From positions 1 through 64,000 of the forward strand of contig CACYPS010000006.1 in NCBI GenBank assembly GCA_902776305.1: a stretch of 64,000 nucleotides of DNA, read 5' to 3'. Position numbers and translations under genes: made by a program. Position 1 is the stretch's first letter; each line of letters opens with the position of its first letter. Below the pieces are notes generated by a model, which was not told where the DNA came from, ran no database searches, and saw only the letters and a list, made by a program, of their open reading frames with translations. Source of the DNA: an uncultured Lachnospiraceae bacterium (GTDB lineage: Bacteria > Bacillota > Clostridia > Lachnospirales > Lachnospiraceae). This document shows, one piece after another, positions 42,746 to 51,803 of the stretch.

Positions 42746-43180
42746 TTACAGCGTAAATCCAAGCTCGAACGCTTCGTCAGCCATCTCTTCATTGCTGCCG
42801 TAAATGCTTTCCTCAGCATAGCGCTCCGGATCCCATACCTCGAAATAATCATCCATCCCGACGATTATGACTTCTTTTCCGAGACCTGCCTTTTCCCTCT
42901 GTTCCTTGCTCACAAGGATTCTCCCCTGAGGGTCAAGATCTGTCTCCCGGGTGTTGGACAGGATATAGCGCTTCATACGCATTCGTTTTCTGTCTGTGCT
43001 GCTGATACCTGTGAGGCCTCTTGTGTGTTCGCGGAAAGTGGATTTCGGATAGATGGAAAGGCAGTCGGAAAAGGCCGTGAGGATACACAGCTCTTCTCCG
43101 GCAATCACGTCCCTGTATTTGGACGGAATCATCAGCCGGCCTTTCGAATCTATTGTATGTTTGTACTCGCCGTCGAACAT
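42746..43180 (-). CDS. mraZ: Transcriptional regulator/division protein MraZ
   Basis: AbrB-like DNA-binding protein that represses its own dcw promoter. 144 residues with two MraZ domains: FDGEYKHTIDSKGRLMIPSK and TDLDPQGRILVSKEQREKAG. The start at 43180 (MFDGEY) gives the family length and has GTGGG upstream; the in-frame GTG at 43213 would add 11 residues. First gene of the dcw cluster; its presumed binding boxes are at 43189-43223. Confidence 0.95.
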   Translation of the reverse strand: MFDGEYKHTIDSKGRLMIPSKYRDVIAGEELCILTAFSDCLSIYPKSTFREHTRGLTGISSTDRKRMRMKRYILSNTRETDLDPQGRILVSKEQREKAGLGKEVIIVGMDDYFEVWDPERYAEESIYGSNEEMADEAFELGFTL

Positions 43181-43188
43181 AAAATTTC

Positions 43189-43223
43189 CCACTTTCAGGG
43201 ATTTTTCTCCCACAATCTACCAC
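43189..43223 (-). promoter_or_regulatory. MraZ-type operator boxes
   Basis: Three GTGG repeats on the minus strand (complement of 43189-43192, 43210-43213, 43220-43223), at intervals of 10 and 21 bp, lie between the promoter and the mraZ start. MraZ is known to bind direct GTGG-type repeats with 10-bp phasing in other bacteria. Confidence 0.6.
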
Positions 43224-43231
43224 TTAATGAC

Positions 43232-43260
43232 ATTTTACACTTACTTTACCCAAAAATCAA
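43232..43260 (-). promoter_or_regulatory. Promoter of the dcw cluster (mraZ)
   Basis: Minus strand TTGATT (complement of 43255-43260), 17-nt spacer, TAAAAT (complement of 43232-43237). The -35 box touches the hairpin at 43259-43284. Confidence 0.68.
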
Positions 43261-43284
43261 CCCTTCATATACTCATGAAGGGTT
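43259..43284 (-). terminator. Probable terminator upstream of mraZ
   Basis: Minus strand AACCCTTCAT / ATGAAGGGTT (10-bp stem) followed by GATTTTTGG. It would end transcription coming from lgt before the mraZ promoter. Confidence 0.6.
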
Positions 43285-43530
43285 GGAGAATGGTCGCGCG
43301 ATAAAGAATAAAAAACCATGTCAGAACAGGAACGGCTATGAGATCCGCCCGACCGGTATTTTCATAAAGACTTTCCGCTTTTCTGAAAATGCCGGCGTCC
43401 GGGCTCATATACTCACATCCGAACTGCTCAAACATGGCTCGTTGAACTATATTCACTTTTACTCTAAAGGCTTTCAAAGATTTTGTACCGGCGTCGACCT
43501 CCGGATTTCCGACCGATACCGGGAACGCCT
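43285..43530. other. Region after lgt, no confident gene
   Basis: Minus-strand reading in the frame beginning at the lgt end stays open to about 43265 (about 80 codons) but has no start codon with a ribosome-binding site; a TTG or GTG inside could start 35-50 residues. Probably noncoding or a decayed gene. The repeat fragment lies within it. Confidence 0.4.
43294..43317 (-). repeat. Fragment of the dispersed repeat (right end)
   Basis: Minus strand GGTTTTTTATTCTTTATCGC matches the right-hand TTTTATTCTTCATCGCG of copy 1 with one difference. Only about 22 bp are recognisable. Confidence 0.4.
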
Positions 43531-44397
43531 TTATATCCCAGACACGCTCTTTGCTCTTTTCCTTCCATAAATAATAAAGATTACAGCCCCGATTACTCCC
43601 ACAGCCGAAACGACCATGGAAACCGGTATAGCGGTTCCCGGAATCAGGAGCTGGTCCGTACGCAGGCTCTCGATCCAGAACCTTCCGAGACCATACAGGG
43701 CGATATACAGCATGAAGAGTTCTCCCGGTGATTTCGTCTTTTTTCTCATGAGAAAAAGTATAACTAATACACCGCAGTTCCACAGGCCTTCATATAAGAA
43801 GGTGGGATGGACCTGAATGTATTGAACGCCGTTTATCGTCACCGCATGCTGCCACATCTCCTCCGTGATCTCATTCTGTCGGACAGCTGAGACCGGCAAT
43901 TGCATGGCAAGAAGGTTGTTCGTATAACCGCCGAATGCCTCCCGGTTGAAGAAATTGCCCCAACGGCCGATGATCTGTCCGATCGGAATTCCGATAGCGA
44001 TCGTATCGAGAACCTTAAGGAACGGAATCTTCTTAATTCTTGATGTCACATACAGTGAAAGAACCGCACCGATGATTCCGCCGTATATGGCAAGACCACC
44101 CTGCCTGATATTGAAGACAGACAGTATATCGTTTTTATAATAGTCCCAGGCAAAGATCACATAGTATATTCTTGCGCCGATGACGCCGCATATCAGCCCG
44201 ACAATGACCATATCGACGTAATCGTCTTCTGACTGTCCCGTCTCTTTCGCCCTCATTGTGCAGGCCTTCATGCCGAGCATCATACCGACAGCAATCACCA
44301 TGCCGTAATAAGCCAGAGAAAAGTTGCCGACCATAATATTTTTTCCGACATGCTCCAGATGGATTCCGAGATTCGGAAAATTAATTGAATAATCCAT
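43531..44397 (-). CDS. lgt: Prolipoprotein diacylglyceryl transferase
   Basis: Attaches diacylglycerol to the lipobox cysteine of prelipoproteins. 288-residue membrane protein with seven expected helices; motifs NIRQGGLAIYGGIIGA, GRWGNFFNREAFGG (Lgt signature Arg and Asn), and HPTFLYEGLWN near the C-terminal half. The Shine-Dalgarno is weak (TGGAAAA). It follows ychF by 81 bp on the same strand. Confidence 0.95.
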   Translation of the reverse strand: MDYSINFPNLGIHLEHVGKNIMVGNFSLAYYGMVIAVGMMLGMKACTMRAKETGQSEDDYVDMVIVGLICGVIGARIYYVIFAWDYYKNDILSVFNIRQGGLAIYGGIIGAVLSLYVTSRIKKIPFLKVLDTIAIGIPIGQIIGRWGNFFNREAFGGYTNNLLAMQLPVSAVRQNEITEEMWQHAVTINGVQYIQVHPTFLYEGLWNCGVLVILFLMRKKTKSPGELFMLYIALYGLGRFWIESLRTDQLLIPGTAIPVSMVVSAVGVIGAVIFIIYGRKRAKSVSGI

Positions 44398-44478
44398 AGT
44401 AGTTTTCCATTGTTGAAGATTACAGGTACTTATCCTTGTTAATTCCCTGTCATGAATAGGTGAAGCCCTAAGCTGCGA

Positions 44479-45582
44479 TTATACATTGAATCTGAAGAGG
44501 ATGACGTCTCCGTCCTGAACGACGTACTCCTTGCCTTCGATCCTTATCTTGCCTTTTTCGCGGGCCGCCGCATAGGATCCCGACTCGAGAAGTTCCTGAT
44601 AGTTGATAACTTCAGCTTTGATGAAGCCTCTCTCGAAATCCGTGTGAATCTTTCCTGCCGCTTTCGGAGCCTTGCATCCGATCGGAATCGTCCATGCTCT
44701 GGTCTCATCCTCACCGGTCGTCAGGAAACTCATAAGACCGAGGATTCGATAGCTTGCAGCAATTAATTTTTCAAGACCGGACTTCTCAATTCCCAGATCG
44801 GCCAGGAATTCCTGCTTCTCGTCGTCATCGAGCTCGGCAATCTCCTGCTCGATCTGAGCAGATATAACAAATACGCCCGAATTGTTCTCTTTTGCGATCT
44901 CGCGCACTGCCTGAACGTATTCATTGCTCTCTCCGTCGTCGGCAAGATCGGCATCGGATACGTTCGCCGCAAAGATTACCGGTTTGTCTGTGAGCAGATC
45001 AAGGCTCGCCTTGAATTTGTCACCATCCTCGCTTCCGGTCTCAAAGCTGATTGCTTTCTTCCCGTCTTCCAGGTGCTTTTTCAGCTGAAGCAGGATTTCA
45101 TATTCCTTTTTCGCATTCTTGTCAGCCCCTGATTTTGCGGAACGTGCGGTTTTCGCGATTCTTCTTTCGAGCACTTCTATATCCGCAAATATCAGCTCAA
45201 GTTCAATCGTCTCGATATCCCTCGCGGGATCAACGGAGCCGTCTACATGGATAACATTGGAGTCCTCGAAGCATCTGACGACATGTACGATGGCGTCGCA
45301 TTCGCGGATATTTGCAAGGAACTGATTTCCGAGTCCTTCACCCTTGGACGCGCCCTTGACCAGTCCTGCGATATCGACGAACTCGACCGTTGCCGGTGTC
45401 ACTTTCTTCGAATGGCTGAAGTCAGCAAGAAGCTTGAGCCTTTCATCAGGAACAGGCACGATTCCGATATTGGGATCTATTGTGCAGAACGGATAGTTGG
45501 CAGATTCTGCGCCTGCCTTGGTGAGTGAGTTGAAAAGAGTGCTCTTGCCTACATTCGGCAGGCCGACGATTCCTAATTTCAT
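44479..45582 (-). CDS. ychF: Redox-regulated ATPase/GTPase YchF
   Basis: Obg-family P-loop ATPase (OLA1/YchF) that binds ribosomes. 367 residues: [15 protein letters not shown] at the N-terminus, [17 protein letters not shown], an ADP-type specificity region (IFAANVSD), a coiled-coil domain and C-terminal TGS domain ending [27 protein letters not shown] precedes the ATG. Own promoter at 45660-45688. Confidence 0.97.
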   Translation of the reverse strand: MKLGIVGLPNVGKSTLFNSLTKAGAESANYPFCTIDPNIGIVPVPDERLKLLADFSHSKKVTPATVEFVDIAGLVKGASKGEGLGNQFLANIRECDAIVHVVRCFEDSNVIHVDGSVDPARDIETIELELIFADIEVLERRIAKTARSAKSGADKNAKKEYEILLQLKKHLEDGKKAISFETGSEDGDKFKASLDLLTDKPVIFAANVSDADLADDGESNEYVQAVREIAKENNSGVFVISAQIEQEIAELDDDEKQEFLADLGIEKSGLEKLIAASYRILGLMSFLTTGEDETRAWTIPIGCKAPKAAGKIHTDFERGFIKAEVINYQELLESGSYAAAREKGKIRIEGKEYVVQDGDVILFRFNV

Positions 45583-45659
45583 ATTTGCTTATATCCTCCA
45601 AAAAATACCTTATGTATCCATCGTTGTCTTAATGCTGAAGAGCATGATAAACGCATATC

Positions 45660-45688
45660 ATTATAGCGTACCCGTGCTCTTTTCTCAA
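45660..45688 (-). promoter_or_regulatory. Promoter of ychF
   Basis: Minus strand TTGAGA (complement of 45683-45688), 17-nt spacer, TATAAT (complement of 45660-45665), about 78 bp before the start. Confidence 0.75.
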
Positions 45689-45712
45689 TATCCTTCCCTG
45701 TCATCTTCACAG

Positions 45713-45753
45713 AAAAACGGTGACCTCCATTCATCATGAAAGTCACCGTTTTT
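45713..45753. terminator. Bidirectional-looking terminator between the flavin-fold gene and ychF
   Basis: Stem AAAAACGGTGAC (45713-45724) / GTCACCGTTTTT (45742-45753), perfect 12 bp, giving T-runs on both strands; for the minus-strand flavin-fold gene it lies 29 bp past the stop. Confidence 0.88.
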
Positions 45754-45781
45754 CATCGAATATCCACTTACTAATTCATGA

Positions 45782-46189
45782 TCAGAACTGAATTACCTCA
45801 GGCTCAGCTGTGAAGGAGCTGAACGTTGCTGTCGCATCCTTGAGGTAGAACATCTGCATATTACCGTCATCCGGGCTGTACATTGCTTTCAGTGACGGCA
45901 GCTTATCGAGCATCTTTACCTTGACCTCGCGATTGTCATCTTCCACAAGCTCTGCCTGAATACGAAGCCATGTCGGACCCATGCAGGCACAAATCTCGGC
46001 ATATGGGCAGGCAGCGATCTGTTTTGAGACATCCTTCACTTTGCCCGTCTGAATATAGAGCTTTCCGTCATCCAGGAGAATTGTTCCGAACGGCCTGACC
46101 CTCGGCTTTCCGTCATCAACAGTGGCAAGATAATAGGTCTGCGCATCGTTGAGATAATTGTAAACCTTCTCGATACCTTTTGCTTCCAT
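45782..46189 (-). CDS. Pyridoxamine 5'-phosphate oxidase-fold (flavin-binding) protein
   Basis: 135 residues with a split-barrel flavin-binding fold: AQTYYLATVDDGKPRVRPFG and GKLYIQTGKVKDVSKQI are characteristic of small FMN-binding proteins in this superfamily. Substrate unknown; many relatives reduce small electrophiles or bind F420/FMN without known partner. AAGGAG precedes the ATG. Monocistronic. Confidence 0.82.
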   Translation of the reverse strand: MEAKGIEKVYNYLNDAQTYYLATVDDGKPRVRPFGTILLDDGKLYIQTGKVKDVSKQIAACPYAEICACMGPTWLRIQAELVEDDNREVKVKMLDKLPSLKAMYSPDDGNMQMFYLKDATATFSSFTAEPEVIQF

Positions 46190-46341
46190 AATAACTCCTT
46201 TCTATATGCATATAAGCACTAATTATTATCTGTCACTAAGTTCCTGTAACATCTGTATATAACAAACGCGAGACAGAAGCCTTGAACAAGACAGCCAGTG
46301 ATTTCTTCTTCAAAATGGCGTATTAACAACGTTTATTGCGC

Positions 46342-47268
46342 TCAGTCCATGGAAAGTATCATTATCAGAATTCCGCTTTCAAATGAAATCTCCGCTATCT
46401 CATCCTCGATCTCATTGCTGAGTCCCAATGTATTATCCCGTGTGAACGTATGACCATCCAGCAGATATCGGAAACCCTTAAGCACGACACCCGTCACCTC
46501 ATCGGTATAGGGTATCAGCGAAACATACTTTCCGAATGTATGCTTCTTCTCAAGGGAGCAGCCCTCACGCAGAAGTGTGATCCGGTTTTTCTCATTCAGG
46601 ATCCAGGCTTTGATGCCAAGCTTTGTAGGAATCATAAGGACAGCGAGATTTGCAAGAAAGTGATCGAGTCTGCCGCCCGTGGCTCCCAGAAGATAAATCT
46701 CATCGGAGACATCGGTTGTTTCCGGAATGCTATCAGCCTTCTGCCTCGCATCCATGATTATGCGTACAGCTTCTCTCACAGCCGCTTCGGAATCCGAGAA
46801 ATCCTTGCGGGCAGGGTAAACCAGAACTCGTTTTCCTTCCCGGTTGAGCTTTTCAAGAAGATCTGCGGGATATTCGATTTTTCGTGAAAGAGCCGATAAT
46901 TTCCCACCTTCAATTTCCAAGTTGACCGAAAACTTCTCATCTTCTCTTCCTGAATCAGCCGAAGATTCCTCTTCTGTTCTTTCTGAATCAGCCAAAGACT
47001 CCTCTTCTGTTCTTCCTGAATCAGCCGAAGTTTTCTCTTCTGTTCTTCCTGAATCAGCCGAAGTTTTCTCTTCTGCTCTTTCTAAATCTTCCGAATCCGG
47101 GAAAAGACTGTCATAGTCTCCCAGCACGCAATCCGGCGTTATTCCGGCGTCAAGACAAGTCAGCAATCCCCTGTCAGCCGCTATAAAGTAATCGGGCTTT
47201 TTGTTCTTCCTGAATTCATGTAAGAACGCTCTGTGACAGGGGCCTGCACACACGATTGCTATCTTCAT
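46342..47268 (-). CDS. thiN: Thiamine pyrophosphokinase with a repeat-containing insert
   Basis: Converts thiamine to thiamine diphosphate. 308 residues versus about 210 usual. N-terminal IAADRGLLTCLDAGITPD and GDYDSL are typical; the next core block YPARKDFSDSEAAV (substrate motif) is displaced by about 90 residues of acidic insert (about 58-146) that holds four copies of an 11-residue unit of the form RTEEKTSADSG. GATGGRLDHFLANL and the beta-rich C-terminal domain follow normally. The active site looks complete. The ATG overlaps the rpe stop by 4 bp. Last gene of the murE operon. Confidence 0.9.
   Translation of the reverse strand: MKIAIVCAGPCHRAFLHEFRKNKKPDYFIAADRGLLTCLDAGITPDCVLGDYDSLFPDSEDLERAEEKTSADSGRTEEKTSADSGRTEEESLADSERTEEESSADSGREDEKFSVNLEIEGGKLSALSRKIEYPADLLEKLNREGKRVLVYPARKDFSDSEAAVREAVRIIMDARQKADSIPETTDVSDEIYLLGATGGRLDHFLANLAVLMIPTKLGIKAWILNEKNRITLLREGCSLEKKHTFGKYVSLIPYTDEVTGVVLKGFRYLLDGHTFTRDNTLGLSNEIEDEIAEISFESGILIMILSMD
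46929..47076 (-). repeat. 33-bp coding tandem repeat inside thiN (11-residue unit, about 4 copies)
   Basis: Successive units encode AEEKTSADSGR, TEEKTSADSGR, TEEESLADSER and TEEESSADSGR. The period is 33 bp, so slippage preserves frame. It sits between the two catalytic motif blocks of the kinase. Confidence 0.9.
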
Positions 47269-47930
47269 GACTGATAATCTTCTAATACTTTATTGAACTT
47301 TCCTGCGCTCTCCGCAATATCGCCCTTGAAGACCGCACTTCCCGCAACAACAATGTTGCATCCGGCATCAAGTACTTCCCTGATATTTCCGAGACCGACT
47401 CCTCCGTCGATCTCAATATCGGTCTTAAGACCTCTGTCGTCAATCATTGAACGGAGCTTTTTGATCTTTTCGGTTGAGCCCGGTATGTAGGACTGCCCGC
47501 CAAATCCGGGTTCGACAGACATAAGCAGAATCATATCGACCTGCTCAAGATACGGGATCAATGCGTCGACAGGAGTCTTCGGCTTAATTGTGATACCTAC
47601 TTTCTTTCCTGTCTTTTTTATCGCATCGATTACTGCCCTCGGATCGTCGCATGCTTCGAGATGGAAATTGATGAGATCCGCTCCTGCATTTGCAAAATCT
47701 TCTACATACCGTATCGGATCCGTGATCATAAGATGCACGTCGAAGAACAGATTAGTCGCTTTTCTGATTGACGAGATGACTGTTATTCCGAAAGAGAGAT
47801 TCGGCACAAATACGCCGTCCATCACATCCAGATGCAGCCACTTGACTCCTGCACTTTCAAGAGCTTCGAACGCATCTTGCAGATTGGCAAAATCTGCAGC
47901 CAATAGGGACGGTGAAAGATTATATTCCAT
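47265..47930 (-). CDS. rpe: Ribulose-phosphate 3-epimerase
   Basis: Interconverts ribulose-5-phosphate and xylulose-5-phosphate. 221 residues, TIM barrel: NLSPSLLAADF, HLDVMDGVFVPN (metal His/Asp), INFHLEACDD, MSVEPGFGGQSY and EIDGGVGLGNI. AGGAGG precedes the ATG; the stop overlaps the thiN start (ATGA). The rsgA-rpe-thiN order is common in Firmicutes. Confidence 0.97.
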   Translation of the reverse strand: MEYNLSPSLLAADFANLQDAFEALESAGVKWLHLDVMDGVFVPNLSFGITVISSIRKATNLFFDVHLMITDPIRYVEDFANAGADLINFHLEACDDPRAVIDAIKKTGKKVGITIKPKTPVDALIPYLEQVDMILLMSVEPGFGGQSYIPGSTEKIKKLRSMIDDRGLKTDIEIDGGVGLGNIREVLDAGCNIVVAGSAVFKGDIAESAGKFNKVLEDYQS

Positions 47931-47959
47931 ACTTACCTCCTGAAGATATGTAGCGATGA

Positions 47960-48829
47960 TTAATAGCGTCGTCTTTCCTTTTCCTTCAGCTCCTCATAGA
48001 TGTCACAGTAGTTCTCATAGCGGGTCTTATTGATCAGCCCCTGTTCAACGGCCGATTTAACTGCGCAATCCGGCTCATGTACGTGGACACAGCCGTCAAA
48101 GCGGCATTGGCCCTCATAAGGTGCGAACTCCTCATAATAAAATCGGAGCTCTTCTTTCTCCATATGCATGAGATCAAAGCTCGTGAATCCCGGGGTATCC
48201 ATCAGATAAGTCCTTCCGCCGCAGGGTATGAGCTCCGTATGACGTGTCGTATTTTTCCCTCTGAGAAGCTTTCTGGATATCTCGCCGGTTTCCATATGTA
48301 CATTTGTTTGAACTGCATTCGTCAGGGTAGACTTACCGACACCTGACGGCCCGGCCAGCAGTGTAGTCTTCCCTTCCAGATATTCTCTGATTTCTTCAAG
48401 TCCGCTGCCCCTTTCGAGAGATGAGAAGAACACTTTACAGCCGCTTCCGCCGTAAATCCTTCTGAGTCTTTCTTTCTCCTCTTCGCTTTCGAGGTCTGCC
48501 TTATTGAACAATATAGCGGAAGGAATCTGCCTCTTCTCCAATGCAACAAGAAATCTGTCGAGCAACGGCAGATTCGGATCCGGACTTTTCATAGCGAAAA
48601 GTACAAGAGCCTGGCCGACATTTGCTGCAGCAGGGCGAATCATCTCATTTGTGCGGGGCAAAATAGAGATGATATTTCCCTCGCGATCCCCCTCATGTGT
48701 GATGACAATCTCAACGTCATCCCCGACGAGAGGTTTCATTTTCTGCTTTCGGAAAATGCCTTTGGCCTTACATTCATAAATGCCGGACTCTACTGTGTCG
48801 ACATAGTAGAATCCGGCAATACCTTTCAT
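47960..48829 (-). CDS. rsgA: Ribosome small-subunit GTPase RsgA
   Basis: Circularly permuted GTPase that checks 30S maturation. 289 residues: OB domain, G4-like FNKADL, G1 GPSGVGKSTLTN, DTPGF, and a zinc knuckle CRFDGCVHVHEPDC. I start at 48829 (MKGIAGFYY) where GGGAAAG is upstream; two in-frame ATGs just after the prkC stop (ATGATG) are alternatives adding 5-6 residues. Follows prkC by about 17 bp. Confidence 0.95.
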   Translation of the reverse strand: MKGIAGFYYVDTVESGIYECKAKGIFRKQKMKPLVGDDVEIVITHEGDREGNIISILPRTNEMIRPAAANVGQALVLFAMKSPDPNLPLLDRFLVALEKRQIPSAILFNKADLESEEEKERLRRIYGGSGCKVFFSSLERGSGLEEIREYLEGKTTLLAGPSGVGKSTLTNAVQTNVHMETGEISRKLLRGKNTTRHTELIPCGGRTYLMDTPGFTSFDLMHMEKEELRFYYEEFAPYEGQCRFDGCVHVHEPDCAVKSAVEQGLINKTRYENYCDIYEELKEKERRRY

Positions 48830-48846
48830 TATCTTTCCCTGCATCA

Positions 48847-51066
48847 TCAACCGGCTGTGAAGACGACCGGCCACGATACGCGAAGCTGATACTCGCCGTC
48901 CGTGAGCTCGTACATCACAATATTACCATCTGCGACGCCCGCAGCGCCGTTGCATGTGACCTGATACGGGAATTCAATTGAGTTACCTTCCGCAACAGTC
49001 GTCTCTACCATGTCACCATCGACTGTCTGCTGAAGTACAAGTCTGTATGCGCCGCCCATATAATTGGAAGGCTCACCGAGCATAGATGAAGTAGTCCAAC
49101 CGCTGTCGGCATTTGCTGTCTGTGCATCAGTTGCAGGTGTCTCCTGTGTCGGTTCTGTCTCGGAAGTAGCCTTGGACGGATCATTGATCTTGAAGACAAT
49201 TTCCGTTCCCTGCGCAACTTCTGTTCCGCTCGAAATACTCTGAGAAATTACATCGCCCTCATTGAGGTTCGTAGATGAGCCGTACTCGATCTTTACAACG
49301 AGACCAAGATTCTCTGCCAGTCTTGTCGCTGTCTCCTGATCAAGACCGCCCCAGGATTCAACAGTGACCATCTGTGCGTCTTCCGGACCGTTGCTGACAG
49401 TGATCGTAATCTGCGTTCCTGCATCGACCTGCTGTCCTGCTGCCGGGTTGACGGAGATGACATTTCCTGTAGCGACATCGTTGCTTGCAACATTTTCGAC
49501 CGTGATATTGGTGAAGCCGGCAGCTGCAAGCGTTGCCTGTGCATCATTGAGAGACATATTGGTGACATCCGGGATCTGTGTAGCGCCCGAACCTGTGCTT
49601 ACATAGAATGTAATCGTTGTATTGCGGTCAACTGTCGCGCCTGCTGCCGGATCCTGACGTACGATCTGGCCTGCCGGATACTGTTCGGACGATTCCTCGC
49701 CGGCCTTCTTAATACCGAGGCCTGCAGAGTTGGCTGTTGTCTGCGCAGCATCTTCCGTGAGACCCACGATCTGCGGTACTGTCACCTGAGCGCTGCTTGT
49801 ATCAGCTGCTGTTGTGACTGCCGGAGTAGGTGTTGTTGTGACTGCATCTTTGGTATCTGTGGAAGCACTGCTGTCCACTGTGGCTACGACAGAATCCTGA
49901 TTGTTGCCGCTGCCTGAACCGGATCCGAAGAGACCGGCTGCTCTGCCGATAAAGTATATCAGTACGCAGATGATGATCGCACCGATCACAAATCCGCCGA
50001 TAGTCATTGCTTTCTCAAGCTTGGAGCTGATTCCTTCGCCATCATCGTCATCTATTGCATCATCAGGTTCATCGACCTCGATCGGCTCTTCCCTGACCTT
50101 TCTGGAAGCTGCCGCCGGAGCGGCCTTCTGTGAAGAATCCTGCCCGCGGTTCACTGAACCCTGGCGGATGTTCTTGCGCTGCTCATCTGTGATAGTGACC
50201 GTAGCGGAATGATTGGTCAGAGAGGACAGATTTACGAAATCACCGTCCGGCTCGACCAGAGAGTGCTTGAGATCCGCAATGACGTCATCCATTGTCTGAT
50301 ATCTGCGGTCAACGCTCTTCTGTGTACACTTGTAAATAATCTGCTCCAGAGAATGCGGAAGATCCGGCGAATACTTTGAGGGCGGCTCCATCTCATCCTG
50401 GAGATGCTTGATTGCAATCGCGACGGTAGTCTCACCGTCGAAAGGAACACGGCCGGTAACCATCTCGTACAGTGTAATACCGAGAGAATAGATATCCGAG
50501 CGTGAATCGGAATATCCGCCGCGTACCTGCTCCGGAGAGCTGTAATGCACGGATCCCATTGCATTGGCACTGATCGTGTTGGAAGATGCCGCACGGGCAA
50601 TACCGAAATCAGTGACCTTTACTTTTCCGTCAGTAGAAATAATGATGTTCTGAGGCTTTACATCGCGATGCACAATACCTGATGAATGTGCCGCGGCAAG
50701 ACCCATACATACCTGAATGGCGATACTTGTTGCCTCGCGCACGGAAAGCTTACCCTTCTTTCCGATATAATCCTTCAGGGTAATGCCTTCAACGAGTTCC
50801 ATAACTATATAATAATTGCCCTGATCCTCACCGACATCGAATACATTAACGATGTTCGGATTTGCAAGACCGGCTGCGGCCTGAGCTTCGCGACGGAACT
50901 TGGAAATAAAAGTTCCATCCTCGCGGAATTCAGGCTTCATAACTTTAACGGCTACGAATCGATTTAATTTATGATCCTTGGCTTTATAAACATCAGCCAT
51001 TCCACCGGATCCGACTCTGCCTACTATCTCGTATCTTTCCCCTAGAACTGTCCCCGATTTTAACAT
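48847..51066 (-). CDS. prkC: PASTA Ser/Thr protein kinase PrkC
   Basis: Membrane kinase that senses muropeptides or lipid II through extracellular PASTA domains. 739 residues: kinase with GRVGSGGMADVYKA, Lys41 in AVKVM, HRDVKPQN and DFGIAR; a juxtamembrane linker; one helix (about 356-380); three PASTA domains (about 425-490, 491-560, 561-630; for example TVPQIVGLTEDAAQTTANSA and QIPDVTNMSLNDA); and a further about 85-residue beta-rich C-terminal domain ending RVSWPVVFTAG. The start overlaps the prpC stop by 7 bp. Canonical active-site residues contrast with the other kinase at 6049-7347. Confidence 0.97.
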   Translation of the reverse strand: MLKSGTVLGERYEIVGRVGSGGMADVYKAKDHKLNRFVAVKVMKPEFREDGTFISKFRREAQAAAGLANPNIVNVFDVGEDQGNYYIVMELVEGITLKDYIGKKGKLSVREATSIAIQVCMGLAAAHSSGIVHRDVKPQNIIISTDGKVKVTDFGIARAASSNTISANAMGSVHYSSPEQVRGGYSDSRSDIYSLGITLYEMVTGRVPFDGETTVAIAIKHLQDEMEPPSKYSPDLPHSLEQIIYKCTQKSVDRRYQTMDDVIADLKHSLVEPDGDFVNLSSLTNHSATVTITDEQRKNIRQGSVNRGQDSSQKAAPAAASRKVREEPIEVDEPDDAIDDDDGEGISSKLEKAMTIGGFVIGAIIICVLIYFIGRAAGLFGSGSGSGNNQDSVVATVDSSASTDTKDAVTTTPTPAVTTAADTSSAQVTVPQIVGLTEDAAQTTANSAGLGIKKAGEESSEQYPAGQIVRQDPAAGATVDRNTTITFYVSTGSGATQIPDVTNMSLNDAQATLAAAGFTNITVENVASNDVATGNVISVNPAAGQQVDAGTQITITVSNGPEDAQMVTVESWGGLDQETATRLAENLGLVVKIEYGSSTNLNEGDVISQSISSGTEVAQGTEIVFKINDPSKATSETEPTQETPATDAQTANADSGWTTSSMLGEPSNYMGGAYRLVLQQTVDGDMVETTVAEGNSIEFPYQVTCNGAAGVADGNIVMYELTDGEYQLRVSWPVVFTAG

Positions 51067-51803
51067 TGTTCCTCCTCGTCCGCATCCGGCTCAACTATTA
51101 TGACCGCGATATTATCTTTCCCGCCGTTGTTGTTCGCTGTGTTCACGAGCTCAAGGGCTGTCTCCTCCGCAGTCACCGGCTTTTCAAGAATTCTTCTTAT
51201 CTCGCCATTGTCAACCATATTGGATAGACCGTCCGAACACATCAGTATTTTGCTGTCCGGTTCGACCTTAAAATCAAAAAAGTCCGTCTCGACTGTTCTT
51301 GTTGCTCCGAGTGCTCTCGTGATAATATGCTTGTCCGGATGATTCCGGGCATCCTCTTCACTGATTTCACCCAGCCTTACCATTTCCTCAACCAGGGAAT
51401 GGTCTTTTGTGATCTGGCGGAGTTCTCCGTCGTAAAGATACAGTCTGCTGTCCCCTACATTGGCAGTATATGCAAAATTTCCGATCACGGTAGTCACAAC
51501 AATCGTTGTTCCCATTCCGCGCATCTCTTCATGCCTTGCTGCCTCGTCGAGTATTCCCTGATTGGCCAGTTCAATTGCCTCCCGGATCAGTTTTACAGGA
51601 TTCTGCTCACAGCTTGCCGCAATCGCCTCCCTGACGGTATTGACCGCATATCTGGAAGCGAAATCACCCGCATTGTGTCCTCCCATGCCGTCCGCTACGA
51701 TGAACAGATTCGGCAGATTTCCGACCGGTCCTGCAGAAGCAAATACACTATCCTGATTAATTTTTCTCTTTTGTCCCACATCTGTGAGTGCAAATGCTTT
51801 CAT
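51060..51803 (-). CDS. prpC: PP2C-family Ser/Thr phosphatase PrpC
   Basis: Reverses PrkC phosphorylation. 247 residues with metal-binding motifs TDVGQKRKINQDS, FIVADGMGGHNAGD, LMCSDGLSNMVDN and GGKDNIAVI. It overlaps rlmN by 4 bp (ATGA) and prkC by 7 bp, so the three are translationally coupled. Confidence 0.96.
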   Translation of the reverse strand: MKAFALTDVGQKRKINQDSVFASAGPVGNLPNLFIVADGMGGHNAGDFASRYAVNTVREAIAASCEQNPVKLIREAIELANQGILDEAARHEEMRGMGTTIVVTTVIGNFAYTANVGDSRLYLYDGELRQITKDHSLVEEMVRLGEISEEDARNHPDKHIITRALGATRTVETDFFDFKVEPDSKILMCSDGLSNMVDNGEIRRILEKPVTAEETALELVNTANNNGGKDNIAVIIVEPDADEEEQC

